Shown piece after piece: positions 23,792 through 33,441 of a stretch of 47,669 nucleotides of DNA. Made by a program: the position numbers and the translations under genes. The notes beneath the pieces are model-generated. The model saw only the letters and a program-made list of their open reading frames with translations, was not told where the DNA came from and did no database searches. Within the stretch, counting starts at the first letter, position 1. Every line of letters starts with the position of its first letter. Origin of the DNA: Spirochaetales bacterium (GTDB lineage: Bacteria > Spirochaetota > Spirochaetia > Sphaerochaetales > Sphaerochaetaceae); NCBI GenBank assembly GCA_017478205.1, contig JAFVDZ010000049.1, positions 1-47,669 of the forward strand. The letters run 5' to 3'.

Positions 23792-24565
23792 ATGATTTCC
23801 TCTTTGATTGAAAGTAATAAAAGAATCTACCTCGCTGATGGAGTATATCGCGAGAAACTCGATATAGTCGAGGATAATGTAACACTTGAAGGTACTGCCA
23901 CAATTGTATTCTCTGACCATCATGGCACAGAGCGCGATGGATTTTTCTTTTCAACTCGTCACAGTGCAACTGTGACAGTGAGGGGAAAGAACTTCAAGGC
24001 AAAGGGAATTACATTCAAAAATGATTTCGATTATATGACTGTTGCTTCCTACAGCAAGAAGCATCCTGAAGCTAGAGTGGGAACTCAAGCTGTTGCTTTG
24101 ATGCTTGAAGAGGGAAGTGACAACGCTACCTTTGAAGATTGCTCTTTCATCGGCTATCAGGACACATTATATGTCGATAGGGGGAAGTCATATTTCAAGC
24201 ACTGCCATATTGAAGGCAACGTCGACTTCATCTTCGGTGCAGGAAATGCCATCTTCGAAGATTGTGATATCGTCATAACAGATGGCTTTGGAGAGTTCTT
24301 TGTTGCAGCTCCTAGCACCTATATTGGCACTCCTGGATTCAGGTTCATAAACTGTAGGTTCTCATCCCCTTTGAAGAGAAAGTACTACCTAGCTCGTCCT
24401 TGGCATCCAAGTGGCGATACTTCAAGATGTGGGGAAGCAAGCTTCGAAGGCTGCCTCTTTGATGAATATCTTGAAAAGGAAGCCTTCACTAGTATGGATT
24501 CAAGGACGATCGACGGGGTAATTAGAACTTGGATGCCTGAAGAGAGCCGTTTTTCTATCAGATAA
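23792..24565 (+). CDS. Pectin methylesterase (CE8), no signal peptide
   Basis: Removes methyl esters from (oligo)galacturonate. The 257-residue beta-helix protein has the CE8 motifs: Q-A-V-A-L, G-Y-Q-D-T-L-Y (catalytic D), D-F-I-F-G (second catalytic D) and L-A-R-P-W (R and W of the usual L-G-R-P-W, G to A). The N-terminus starts straight at the family's first strands (I-Y-L-A-D-G-V-Y-R-E-K-L), with no secretion signal, so it would act in the cytoplasm on imported oligomers. Other pectin genes are not in the window. The 3' end overlaps the convergent endonuclease gene by 8 bases. Confidence 0.92.
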   Translation: MISSLIESNKRIYLADGVYREKLDIVEDNVTLEGTATIVFSDHHGTERDGFFFSTRHSATVTVRGKNFKAKGITFKNDFDYMTVASYSKKHPEARVGTQAVALMLEEGSDNATFEDCSFIGYQDTLYVDRGKSYFKHCHIEGNVDFIFGAGNAIFEDCDIVITDGFGEFFVAAPSTYIGTPGFRFINCRFSSPLKRKYYLARPWHPSGDTSRCGEASFEGCLFDEYLEKEAFTSMDSRTIDGVIRTWMPEESRFSIR

Positions 24566-25553
24566 GGCCATATTCCTTAGCTAATGCAGAAACTCCAAGC
24601 TCCTTGAAAACTTCTTTCTTCAAGGTATAGAAGAGCATGTCAAAGACTGTCTTCAGATTCTTGACAGTTGAATTTTCACTATAGCTTGAGTTTTCAAGAG
24701 TCAGAGTACCATTAGCTGAGCCACTGTACTTTCTGAATGACCATTTGCTCTTGTCAAGATTGCTTTCAAGAAGTTCTTCAACATCATCGGGAAGAGCAGG
24801 GAAGAAGTCGATTCCTGTGAACTCTTCTACTTCATCTACTGTGACTGCATAGAAGTCGACACTGTTGGCGCCCTTTTCATTTGGAAGAATGAATCCGATT
24901 GCCTTTATATCATCATCGTTATAATCGAGGATGACTTTGTAGTAGTAGTTTGGAACTGCAACCCTGTTCTTTCCAATTGTCTTATATGGGCCATCTGAGA
25001 GGACAGGGCCTGTGGCAATATATATGTTTCCATTCTCGACTGCCATCTGGCGCACGACAGATTCAAGATCTGCCCAGATGCCTCTATTGAACTGTCCTGC
25101 CTGTGGTGACATGTTGGACATGTAGAAGGTATCATCCATCGCCTCTGCTGACCACTTGAAATCTGCAGCAGGAGCAAGGTGCCCTCTATCATAGCCTGAG
25201 CCTTTGTAGTCTTCGAGAGTGGCAGAGCCTGTCCAGATCGCCTTGTCTGGTCGGAAGTTGTCGACTCTGTCAAAGGTTCCGGCAACCTCTTCTCTTGTGA
25301 GCTCATATGCAACCCAGGAGGGTTGTTCATACTCTTCGTTGTAGCTGAGTGTATATCCAGTATGCATTACGATCTGCTCACCATCGATAGGCTTTGGCAG
25401 TTCGAGCCCTTGGATTGTTCCAACACTCTTAAGTTTCATCTCCTCTTCAGTTGGTGTGATGAGGCAGAGCACTACGAATGTTATTGCAAGCAGTATCAAC
25501 AGAGTGAGAATCTTGGCCGGGATATTTTTCTTACTCTTTCGTCTTCTTGCCAT
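24558..25553 (-). CDS. DNA/RNA non-specific endonuclease, membrane-anchored or secreted
   Basis: A 331-residue beta-beta-alpha-metal nuclease (NucA/Serratia type). The catalytic motif is Y-D-R-G-H-L-A-P-A-A-D-F; F-N-R-G-I-W and the metal-binding N region (S-N-M-S-P-Q) follow. A basic start (M-A-R-R-R-K-S-K-K) and one hydrophobic helix (I-L-T-L-L-I-L-L-A-I-T-F-V-V-L) place it outside the cytoplasm, anchored or cleaved. I start at 25553, with GGGAG upstream; a start 10 codons earlier lies in the CPBP gene end. Likely roles are nucleic-acid scavenging, feeding the purine salvage genes, or defence. Co-transcribed with the CPBP gene. Confidence 0.92.
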   Translation of the reverse strand: MARRRKSKKNIPAKILTLLILLAITFVVLCLITPTEEEMKLKSVGTIQGLELPKPIDGEQIVMHTGYTLSYNEEYEQPSWVAYELTREEVAGTFDRVDNFRPDKAIWTGSATLEDYKGSGYDRGHLAPAADFKWSAEAMDDTFYMSNMSPQAGQFNRGIWADLESVVRQMAVENGNIYIATGPVLSDGPYKTIGKNRVAVPNYYYKVILDYNDDDIKAIGFILPNEKGANSVDFYAVTVDEVEEFTGIDFFPALPDDVEELLESNLDKSKWSFRKYSGSANGTLTLENSSYSENSTVKNLKTVFDMLFYTLKKEVFKELGVSALAKEYGLI

Positions 25554-25575
25554 TTTAGTCTCACTCCCTTGGTTC

Positions 25576-26412
25576 TTATTCAAACTTAAAACTCCTTTTT
25601 TTTGCCCAGGTTACAGCAATGATCAACAAAATGAACACAATTGATAGAAGCATGACATCTACAATTGGGTTTTCCATATTATCAAGCATTATGAGGGGAT
25701 GAGTCGGTAGACTGCTGCCCTTATAATTGATTATCAAAGCAGAAAAAAGATTGATCGCAGCGTGAAATGCCACTGAAGCTTCGAATCCTTTTAGGTAGAT
25801 CGCAAGGATCATGGTAAGAAAGCCAAAGAGGAAGTAGTAAAGGTAGAGGATGTGGATATCCTTTGTCAGATTCACTTCGTTGTTAAAAAGGTGAGGAAGA
25901 AGAAAGAGCAATCCTGAGAGAGATGAAACAAGAAGTGCCTTTATAACTCCACCTTCAAGGCCATTCTTGTAGCAAAGTCTTGCAAGGAGGACTCTGAATA
26001 TAAGCTCCTCACAAAAGCATTGTAGCGGGGTGATGATAATGATAAGGGAAAAGAAGACAATCCTTTCGATATCGAATCTCGGATCGAAAGTAAATGAAAT
26101 ATGTGTAAGCGAAAGAAGCCCTGTTAGAAGTATTGGGACTAGGGCAACAGAAAAAGAAAGGAAGAAGAGACGGAAAGAAAAATTCTCTCTATCTGTTGAG
26201 AGCTTGAAGATAGAAAAGCCAAGAAGCAAATGTGAGGAAACTGCAAGAGCGATGAAACAAAGAAGATGTGGAATATTGAGTGTCACATATCTTGCTATTG
26301 GATTATCAGAGTAAGGAAAGAGAAGAATGGTAAGGCACAGGCCCAGAACTAGAAAAGAGAAAAGCGAAATGGAAATAAGTGCAAGTATTCTGGAGGTACT
26401 ATATTCTCTCAT
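25576..26412 (-). CDS. CPBP-family intramembrane metalloprotease
   Basis: A 278-residue polytopic membrane protein with about 7-8 helices. The CPBP/ABI motif 1 is E-E-L-I-F-R (E-E-x-x-x-R), and the histidine of motif 2/3 appears in A-S-V-A-F-H-A-A-I-N. The family includes type II CAAX-prenyl-protease-like and bacteriocin-immunity proteins; the bacterial substrate is usually unknown. It is first in a two-gene unit with the endonuclease. A -10 box ends 7 bases before the ATG and no ribosome-binding site is seen. Confidence 0.88.
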   Translation of the reverse strand: MREYSTSRILALISISLFSFLVLGLCLTILLFPYSDNPIARYVTLNIPHLLCFIALAVSSHLLLGFSIFKLSTDRENFSFRLFFLSFSVALVPILLTGLLSLTHISFTFDPRFDIERIVFFSLIIIITPLQCFCEELIFRVLLARLCYKNGLEGGVIKALLVSSLSGLLFLLPHLFNNEVNLTKDIHILYLYYFLFGFLTMILAIYLKGFEASVAFHAAINLFSALIINYKGSSLPTHPLIMLDNMENPIVDVMLLSIVFILLIIAVTWAKKRSFKFE

Positions 26413-26419
26413 GGATACA

Positions 26420-26425
26420 ATAATA
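26420..26425 (-). promoter_or_regulatory. -10 box of the CPBP gene (predicted leaderless)
   Basis: TATTAT on the minus strand, 7 bases before the ATG at 26412. A weak -35 (CTTACC) lies 17 bp upstream. Confidence 0.45.
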
Positions 26426-26525
26426 ACATTTTATGTGTGATAGGTAAGCTGTGTAGGTTGAATCTTTTCACCTTGATGATGAAAAAAGATAGCTTAGGGC
26501 ACTCTATTTTGCTTTTCATTTGCGT

Positions 26526-26531
26526 TATACT
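26526..26531 (+). promoter_or_regulatory. -10 box of addB (predicted leaderless)
   Basis: TATACT, 8 bases before the addB ATG at 26540. No Shine-Dalgarno lies between. The -35 is poorly defined. Confidence 0.45.
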
Positions 26532-26539
26532 TTCTTCAT

Positions 26540-29056
26540 ATGAAGCTGAGAGACGAAATATTCAGATTGTTGAAAGAGGATGTGTGTACTCTTGTGTTCC
26601 CAACAGAGAACAGCGCAAGGTACTACCTTAGTGAATATGTTAGAGAAAAGAAGGTGAGCATTCCATCATCACGTGCAATTGCATATGATGATTTTGCCAA
26701 ATTATTTGCACCACGCCATGATAATTTGAAGCCTGCAAACAAGTATCATAGGCTTTCATTCATCTCATCGATGCTTGAAAGTGGCAATAGTGGTCTCACA
26801 TATCTTTACTCTGACGCTCTCTCATCTTACTCTCAGCGTTTCGTCCCATTCCTTTCCAAGATTCTTCCATCTCTTGAGGAAAACAGTGTAGAAAGTAGGA
26901 TTGTAAATGATAAACTTTTCAGAGATCTTCAGATATTGAAATCACGATATTCCGATTTCCTTTCCTCCCATTCCCTCTTTGAGCCTGGCTGGGAGAAGCA
27001 CTCTGTCAAAAACAACAAGGACACTGTAATTGATCATGTGCTTGTTGGTTTCGATGCTGAAATCCTAATGCAGAGGTTGCTTGAGGAACTTGAGGATAGA
27101 AAAGGGATAAGGATTTTAAGTAATCCAGGAAATGCTGACATCGAATATGAAAAGTTCGATAGCGAGGAAGCAGAGCTTGAGATGCTCTTTTCTCGTCTCT
27201 CAGCGCTAAAACGTGAAGGTACTGCATATCAGGATATAATCCTCTCAACTCCAGAAGTTGAAAGACTTGCTCATATCCTTGAGAGAAAGAGCCTCGAATA
27301 TGACATTCCTCTTGTATTCATGAAGAGCTTGAAAATTAGTGAGACAGTTCCAGGGCGCTTCCTTTTCTCGATCAAACGCTGCTTTGATGAAAAACTATCA
27401 TTCCACTCTCTTGAGAACCTGTTGCTCAACACATCATTTCCATACCTTGATATGGAGAGAAACCGAAGTCTCATAAGTTTCATGATCGATATGAATGTCG
27501 AACGGGGTTGTGTAAGCTACAAAAAGAATGATGAGCTATTTAGAAAGTTATCGAAAGCACATAGTCCTCTTCTAGATTTCTACAAGACACTGAAGGGTTC
27601 AATCATCTCAATTTGCACTTCTGATAACGGACAAGCTCTCATCACATCACTCCATGCACTTTCTTCTCTCCTTTTTGGGAAAGAAGAGTTCAAGGCATCA
27701 AGGGATGAAGATGTGGATGTGTACTCATTCATATTGAATGAACTTTCTCAGCTTGGCCGTGTAATAAAGGAGTCGGGGCTGAAGGTTTCAAATCTGTTTG
27801 CAACCTTCATGAAGGAAGCTGAAAACATCGTCTATGTGAGCCAGAAGAAGGAAGAAGGAATCCCTGTCTACTCCTATGGTCAGGACTATCTCATGGACAG
27901 TAAGTATCACTTCATATTTGCAATTAACGATAGTAGCTACAGAAGGGAAGAGAAGGCTCTTTCTTTCCTTGATGACCATGAGATAGAAAACAGGAAAAGC
28001 TATGCTGTAACTGATGCTCTTATTTCATATTACGAGAGTATCAGCGAAAATGTCTTCATCACAGGCTCCGATGTGACAAACGATGGACCTGCTGAGACAC
28101 CGACATATTTTGTCCTCAAAGATAGAGTCAAGAAGGCATTTGCAAGTGAAAAGATTGTTGGAGGAGGGCTTGAGAGAAGCCTCTGCATTGCAAACAGGAC
28201 AGGACTTGGTGCATCAGGGTGCGATATAGCATCAGATGATGGAAATGGGTATAGGAAGATCGATATTTCTGGCTACCATTTCTCATACTCTGCTATCAGC
28301 AGGTATGCAAAGTGCCCATACAGAGCCTTCCTTGAATATGAGCTTGTTCCTGACAATAGTGATGATGAAGAGTATCTTGATGTCTTCGAGCCATCAAAGC
28401 AGGATGATGCCAAGATTGGTTCATTTCTCCATATTGTGATCCAAACATTCATGGAAAAGCATTTTAACAACTTGCTAAGTGCAGAGAACATTGAAACTTA
28501 CAACCAGGAAATCGAGGAAATCCTGGATGAAAAGTTGGAAAATGAATACTCTTTCGATGAGTATACAAAGCGAAGCATAAAGGGAAAGTACCTATCTGCA
28601 TTGCAAGGTGCAGTACAGTTCCTGCTTATTCCAAAGAAGGCTAGGTCAATTGCAGTTGGCCCATTCAGGCCAAAGGCAAATGAACTCAAGCTTTCAGATG
28701 ATACATTCTCTGGATTTGTCGATACTGTGATTGAGGATGCTGAAGGACGTGTATATCTCATCGATTACAAGAAAGGAAAAGCACCTGCTACGTATCAATT
28801 AATCCTCTATTCCATGCTCTATGAGAAGAATAATATCGACGATGTGGAAGATGCTGTCTTCTATTCAATGAGCGACTCTGAATACAAGGGGTTCGATGAT
28901 GAAAAGTGGGAAGAGCAAAAGGCACAGCTCGACCTCGATTACTCCAAGACAAGGGAAGGTTATCTAGAAGGCATCTGGAAGGCAACTCCAGGAAAGGAAA
29001 ATTGCTCCTACTGCAAAGAAAGGAGTATATGCAGAAGGAGATATAACCTGAGATGA
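26540..29056 (+). CDS. addB: AddB-like subunit of the AddAB helicase-nuclease
   Basis: An 838-residue subunit of the double-strand-break resection enzyme. The C-terminal third is a RecB-type nuclease: Y-S-A-I-S-R-Y-A-K-C-P-Y-R-A-F, then G-S-F-L-H-I-V-I, V-D-T-V-I-E, and Y-L-I-D-Y-K-K-G-K (D-Y-K catalytic motif). The cysteine in Y-A-K-C-P and the C-S-Y-C-K-E-R-S-I-C cluster at the C-terminus fit the AddB Fe-S cluster. The N-terminus lacks a good Walker A, so it is an inactivated helicase, as expected for short AddB forms. The stop overlaps the addA ATG. It is first in its transcript with a -10 box 8 bases upstream. Confidence 0.85.
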   Translation: MKLRDEIFRLLKEDVCTLVFPTENSARYYLSEYVREKKVSIPSSRAIAYDDFAKLFAPRHDNLKPANKYHRLSFISSMLESGNSGLTYLYSDALSSYSQRFVPFLSKILPSLEENSVESRIVNDKLFRDLQILKSRYSDFLSSHSLFEPGWEKHSVKNNKDTVIDHVLVGFDAEILMQRLLEELEDRKGIRILSNPGNADIEYEKFDSEEAELEMLFSRLSALKREGTAYQDIILSTPEVERLAHILERKSLEYDIPLVFMKSLKISETVPGRFLFSIKRCFDEKLSFHSLENLLLNTSFPYLDMERNRSLISFMIDMNVERGCVSYKKNDELFRKLSKAHSPLLDFYKTLKGSIISICTSDNGQALITSLHALSSLLFGKEEFKASRDEDVDVYSFILNELSQLGRVIKESGLKVSNLFATFMKEAENIVYVSQKKEEGIPVYSYGQDYLMDSKYHFIFAINDSSYRREEKALSFLDDHEIENRKSYAVTDALISYYESISENVFITGSDVTNDGPAETPTYFVLKDRVKKAFASEKIVGGGLERSLCIANRTGLGASGCDIASDDGNGYRKIDISGYHFSYSAISRYAKCPYRAFLEYELVPDNSDDEEYLDVFEPSKQDDAKIGSFLHIVIQTFMEKHFNNLLSAENIETYNQEIEEILDEKLENEYSFDEYTKRSIKGKYLSALQGAVQFLLIPKKARSIAVGPFRPKANELKLSDDTFSGFVDTVIEDAEGRVYLIDYKKGKAPATYQLILYSMLYEKNNIDDVEDAVFYSMSDSEYKGFDDEKWEEQKAQLDLDYSKTREGYLEGIWKATPGKENCSYCKERSICRRRYNLR

Positions 29057-32000
29057 AGGACGAATTTAGAAAAATAATGGCATCAGAAGGCTTTTTGGCC
29101 AACGATGAACAGCTTGCTGTCATAGATACAAGCTTAAATAGTGTAGTATCTGCGGGCGCCGGTGCCGGAAAGACTGCTGTTCTTTCCTGGAGATTCTTGC
29201 GCCTCGTGCTTGAAGAGAATGTAAAGCCAGAGGAGATATTGACGCTGACATTCACAAAGAAGGCAGCTGCTGAGATGAGAGAGAGAATCTACAAACGTCT
29301 TATCAAGGCATCTGAAAGTGTCGATATGGATAGTTTTTCAAGAGCAACCATATCCACTTTGGACAGCTTCTGTGCCCAGATAGCAAGAAGTGATGCTCTC
29401 TCATATGGCTTTTCGAGAGATATCGGGAACCTCGATGATGGTAAAGCAAAAGAAATAGCTGAGCGTCTTGCATATGACTTTCTCCAAAATAAGGATAATG
29501 AAGAGGAAGTAAAGCTCATATCCTCTCTCTTCATGCCAAATGAGGTCATGGACAAATTCTTCTTGAAAATTGCATCCAGAGTGACGATAACTGGCGATTA
29601 CACAGCATCCAAGATCTCAGAGCGATTCTATGATGTAGTTGTTGCAACTTACAAAAAGCAAAGGGAAATTCTCTCTTCAGCCTTTTCATCTCTTTCAGAA
29701 CTTCATCTTACTAAAAGTCTTTCTGAGCAGTTAAAATATTTGGAAGACTGTCTCCAAAATGAAAGTTTTCAAGAAAAAGATTACTTCAGGATGAGAGGTA
29801 AGACGGATGAAGATATCAAGAAGATAATAAAAGAAATAATCAACCCAATACTGAAGGATAATGGGCACTTCAGATTGCAGGATTATGTCAAGAAGAACGA
29901 TAGAAATCCAGGATTATTACAGATAGCAGTCGAGAAATATGCCAAGATGATAAATGAAGAGAAGCGCATCCTCGGTCTTCTTTCCTTTAGCGATGTTTCT
30001 GCACTTGCAGTTGCAATCTTGAGAGATAACCTTGAGATGAGAAGAATCTTCCGTCGCCGCTATCGCTTCATAATGATCGATGAGTTCCAGGACAACAACT
30101 CACTCCAGAGGGACCTCTTGTTCCTGCTTTCTGAAAGGGATGGTGTCAAGAGTGAAAGCGGAAGAGTCCCAACTGTTGAAGAGTTGGATGAAAAGAAACT
30201 CTTCTTCGTCGGTGACGAAAAGCAATCCATCTACCGTTTCAGAGGTGCAGATGTATCTGTCTTCAGAGCACTGCAGACAGATATAGCCAAAAATGGAAGA
30301 AAGCTTTCACTTTCTGTGAATTACAGAAGTCAGAGCCCATTGATCGACCACTTCAATCAAGTATTTGAAAAGGTGCTTGAAAATGGTGGTGAAAGCTTTG
30401 CAGCTCAATTTGAAAGTATAAAGGCTGGAAAGAAATCAGATGGTACGAAATCCAAGATCATATTTGCATCATACAACAAAGATGAAATAGAAAAGGATGA
30501 TGAAGACCTCTACGATGGCGATATGCTCGAAGCAGAAGCTATTGGTAACTATTGCCAGAGAATACTTGAAACAGATGAATTCCTAGTTGATGGCAGGAGA
30601 CCATTGCCACATGAGGTTGCAATACTCTTTCGCTCAGCATCGAATCAGATGAATATCGAGAAGGCACTAAGAAAACGCAATATCCCATACCAGCTGACTG
30701 AGACAAGATCCCTGATGCTCGATGCTGTTGCAGGAGATTTCTACTCATTCTTGCAGTCTCTCATCTACCCAGATGATAGAAGAAGCTATGTTGCACTTCT
30801 AAAGACCCCATTCTGCGGGCTTTGTGATGAATCGATCTTCAACCTCATATTGGACGGAAAGAGTGTGCTTGATGTAGATAGAGAGCGCTATGAAGCCTTC
30901 TCTCTCTTTTTTGAGAATGTGAAGGAGGAGGCCTTCCGCCTCACACTTCCATCTCTTCTTGAGAAACTCTATATCGAAGGTGGCTACTATGGTTATCTTT
31001 CCTCTCTCAAGGATAGAAGCACATTCATAGAGCACTATGATTACCTGTTCTCATACGCACTTTCCTATGAAGAGGAAGGGCGTGGTCTTACTGACTTTGT
31101 CGCATTCTTGAGAGATGAACTTGGAGATAGCAGGAAGCTGCCTGATGCAAGCGTCCTCAAAAGGGAAGTAAGTGGAATTCAGATAATGACAGTCCACAAG
31201 TCAAAAGGCCTTGAGTTCCCAATAGTTATCTTCGCAGGTCTTGGAAAGCGTGGACACAATAGTGAGAATGAATATGTCTTCAACTATGATGATATGCTTG
31301 TTGCAACTGAAGACAAGCAACTTTTGAAAATTCTCAATGAAGATGAAAAGCAGAGAGAAGAAGCAGAAGCCAAGAGAGTCATGTATGTTGCATTTACCAG
31401 AGCAGAAGAGCACCTGATATCGATTGGTGGTTATAAAATAAACAAGGATGGTGAAATCAAATCTGAGAAGTTGTTCGATTGGTATGTTGAGGCCCTCGGT
31501 GCCAATCTTGATAATATGAGTGCCCTCATGGATGGAGTCGTACTTGAAGATGTGACTTCAACCCCATTCTTGAAGCCTAAGTGGACTGATAGAAAGTATC
31601 TTGAATATGACTTCTCGAATCAGGGAGAGTTTATAAACGAAAAGAGAAGAATCAGCGTATCAGATATCAAACGAAGTGAAGAAAAAGAGCTCGATAAGAA
31701 AGCACTTGGTTCCTTTGATACTGATGAAATTGTCAGAAGGGAACACATCGAGGCTGAATTTGGAACTCTCTGTCATCTCTGTCTTGAGAAACTCATCGGG
31801 AAAGGAAGCTATGATGAAGTTGAATGCACAATCCTTCCGGATGAGAAAGATAACGCTATATTGCTTTCACGTGCAAAGGCCTTCGCTGACTCTTTCAAAA
31901 AGAGTGAGCTCTATAGAAAGTATGTTGAAGGCAAAGAGACACTAGAGGAGCTCAGGTTCTATACAAATCTCGATATAGCGCCAGGCATGGCAGTTGAAGG

Positions 32001-32223
32001 AGTTATAGATCTCGTGGTCCTCGGAAAGGATTTCAATCTTGTTGTTGATTACAAGAGCGACTCATTCAAGGACCCTGAAGAGCACAAGATACAAATCCTG
32101 AGCTACATAAAGGTAGTCAAGGATCTGTATCCAGATAAGGAGTGCTATGGAACTCTCTATTACCTCAGAGAGGGAAAGACTGAAAGCTTCTGGAATCTTG
32201 ATGGTGAGGAAGTGGAGCTTTGA
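29053..32223 (+). CDS. addA: AddA helicase-nuclease (UvrD/RecB family)
   Basis: A 1056-residue helicase-nuclease. Walker A is S-A-G-A-G-A-G-K-T (residues ~33-41), motif Ia T-F-T-K-K-A-A-A-E-M, Walker B I-D-E-F-Q-D-N-N, motif III G-D-E-K-Q-S-I-Y-R-F-R-G-A-D, motif IV V-N-Y-R-S, motif V T-V-H-K-S-K-G-L-E-F and motif VI V-A-F-T-R-A. The C-terminal nuclease carries H-x-C-L (E-F-G-T-L-C-H-L-C-L) and V-D-Y-K-S-D. It works with AddB to process broken ends for RecA. The ATG overlaps the addB stop (ATGA). Its TGA lies in a hairpin shared with the convergent patB gene. Confidence 0.93.
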   Translation: MKDEFRKIMASEGFLANDEQLAVIDTSLNSVVSAGAGAGKTAVLSWRFLRLVLEENVKPEEILTLTFTKKAAAEMRERIYKRLIKASESVDMDSFSRATISTLDSFCAQIARSDALSYGFSRDIGNLDDGKAKEIAERLAYDFLQNKDNEEEVKLISSLFMPNEVMDKFFLKIASRVTITGDYTASKISERFYDVVVATYKKQREILSSAFSSLSELHLTKSLSEQLKYLEDCLQNESFQEKDYFRMRGKTDEDIKKIIKEIINPILKDNGHFRLQDYVKKNDRNPGLLQIAVEKYAKMINEEKRILGLLSFSDVSALAVAILRDNLEMRRIFRRRYRFIMIDEFQDNNSLQRDLLFLLSERDGVKSESGRVPTVEELDEKKLFFVGDEKQSIYRFRGADVSVFRALQTDIAKNGRKLSLSVNYRSQSPLIDHFNQVFEKVLENGGESFAAQFESIKAGKKSDGTKSKIIFASYNKDEIEKDDEDLYDGDMLEAEAIGNYCQRILETDEFLVDGRRPLPHEVAILFRSASNQMNIEKALRKRNIPYQLTETRSLMLDAVAGDFYSFLQSLIYPDDRRSYVALLKTPFCGLCDESIFNLILDGKSVLDVDRERYEAFSLFFENVKEEAFRLTLPSLLEKLYIEGGYYGYLSSLKDRSTFIEHYDYLFSYALSYEEEGRGLTDFVAFLRDELGDSRKLPDASVLKREVSGIQIMTVHKSKGLEFPIVIFAGLGKRGHNSENEYVFNYDDMLVATEDKQLLKILNEDEKQREEAEAKRVMYVAFTRAEEHLISIGGYKINKDGEIKSEKLFDWYVEALGANLDNMSALMDGVVLEDVTSTPFLKPKWTDRKYLEYDFSNQGEFINEKRRISVSDIKRSEEKELDKKALGSFDTDEIVRREHIEAEFGTLCHLCLEKLIGKGSYDEVECTILPDEKDNAILLSRAKAFADSFKKSELYRKYVEGKETLEELRFYTNLDIAPGMAVEGVIDLVVLGKDFNLVVDYKSDSFKDPEEHKIQILSYIKVVKDLYPDKECYGTLYYLREGKTESFWNLDGEEVEL

Positions 32224-32234
32224 ATCAAAGCTCC
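32214..32234. terminator. Palindromic hairpin containing both convergent stop codons
   Basis: GGAGCTTTGA-A-TCAAAGCTCC is a perfect 10-bp inverted repeat around a 1-base centre. The addA stop (32221-32223) and the patB stop (32225-32227) form its core. Folded with a 5-base loop it gives an 8-bp stem on either RNA. Confidence 0.6.
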
Positions 32235-33439
32235 CTTACTGCTTTCTTCATCCTATCAAGTGCCACTTTGACCATTTCACGGCTTGTTCCGTAATTAAGA
32301 CGCACAAATGATGAGTACTTTTTTCCAAACCAGGAGCCATCATTCATGCAAATTCCAGCACGCATGCCAAAGAAGTGTGCAAGCAGGTTATTGTCCCCAT
32401 CGTAGAGCTCTGGGTTTTTGTCTCTATCTTTCCTGACCTTATCAAGGATGCTTGAACAGTCAAGGAAGGCGACAAATGATGCATTTGCATTGACAAGTTT
32501 TATTTCAGGAATCTCGCACTCAAGATAACTTCGTATGAAAGCTGCATTGCCACTAAGATACTCACAGAGCTCTCTGTTTTCTTCATCTGAGTCTGTGTAT
32601 GCAGCTTCTGCTATCTCTCCGATGAAGAAGCCTGGGGAGTCAAGATAGAGCTTCTGCTGCTCTCTTTTAAATGCAGAGAGCATATCTCTATCTGAGAAGA
32701 TTGCCATTGCAAAGTGCTCTCCTGCGATATTGAATGTCTTCGATGGAGCCATGAAGGTGATACTCTTTGTCCCTGTCTTCTCAGATAACTTTCCAAGCGG
32801 GGTATGAGTGTTTCCTGGGTGTACAAGATCTGCATGGATCTCATCAGAAAAGACTAGCTGTCCTCTTTCTTTTGCAAGTGTGAGTATGAATTCAATCTCC
32901 TCTTGTGAAAATACAAGCCCAGATGGGTTATGAGGAGAGCAGAGCAAGATAAGCTTTGCATCCCTTGATTCTCTCTCATATCTCTCTTTGTCAAAGTAGA
33001 AAAGGCCATCCTTGTATCCAAGGTCATACTCGATTACTCTTCTTTCATTTTTTCTTGTCATATCGAAAAAGGGTGCATAGGTTGGATACATAATAAGTAC
33101 ACCATCGCCCTTCTTCGTGAAGGTCTGCAAAGCAAGAGCAAGGCCATGCAATAGCCCCTGAGAGTATGTGACACTATTCTTGTCTACAGCCCAATTGTGT
33201 TTACGAAAAACAAATGAGATGAAGTCATTAGTGAGGTTTGGGTGTTCTGCATAACCTGCAACACCAAAGTTTGCTGACTTCATCATCGCATTGTGAATTG
33301 CCTTGGAGGTGACGAGATCCATATCTGCAACCCAGTAAGGAAGAGCATTCTCATTTCCGCAGATTGCTTTTATAGCTGCCTTGCTCCACTTTATGGAGGA
33401 TGTATTCGATCTGTCTACAGCTTTATCAAAGTCGTACAT
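32225..33439 (-). CDS. patB: PLP-dependent C-S lyase / aminotransferase, MalY/PatB family
   Basis: A 404-residue fold-type I PLP enzyme. P-Y-W-V-A-D-M-D near the N-terminus and C-S-P-H-N-P-S-G are MalY/PatB hallmarks; the PLP lysine is in A-P-S-K-T-F-N-I-A-G, and R-L-N-Y-G-T-S-R binds the carboxylate. Members cleave cystathionine or cysteine (beta-lyase), some giving H2S. I choose ATG 33439 because AAGGTGG (33446-33452) sits ahead; a GTG at 33448 would put that site inside the gene. It is the last gene of the aroA operon and starts just after the ung stop. Confidence 0.9.
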   Translation of the reverse strand: MYDFDKAVDRSNTSSIKWSKAAIKAICGNENALPYWVADMDLVTSKAIHNAMMKSANFGVAGYAEHPNLTNDFISFVFRKHNWAVDKNSVTYSQGLLHGLALALQTFTKKGDGVLIMYPTYAPFFDMTRKNERRVIEYDLGYKDGLFYFDKERYERESRDAKLILLCSPHNPSGLVFSQEEIEFILTLAKERGQLVFSDEIHADLVHPGNTHTPLGKLSEKTGTKSITFMAPSKTFNIAGEHFAMAIFSDRDMLSAFKREQQKLYLDSPGFFIGEIAEAAYTDSDEENRELCEYLSGNAAFIRSYLECEIPEIKLVNANASFVAFLDCSSILDKVRKDRDKNPELYDGDNNLLAHFFGMRAGICMNDGSWFGKKYSSFVRLNYGTSREMVKVALDRMKKAVREL

Positions 33440-33441
33440 TT

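Noticed and set aside
23732-23923. Longer start of the small HTH-like gene at 23923
   Set aside because: It would run through the divergent pectinesterase gene; a good ribosome-binding site marks 23731.
26437-26631. Small plus-strand ORF across the CPBP-addB intergenic region
   Set aside because: It overlaps the start of addB in another frame, covers promoter sequence and has no ribosome-binding site.
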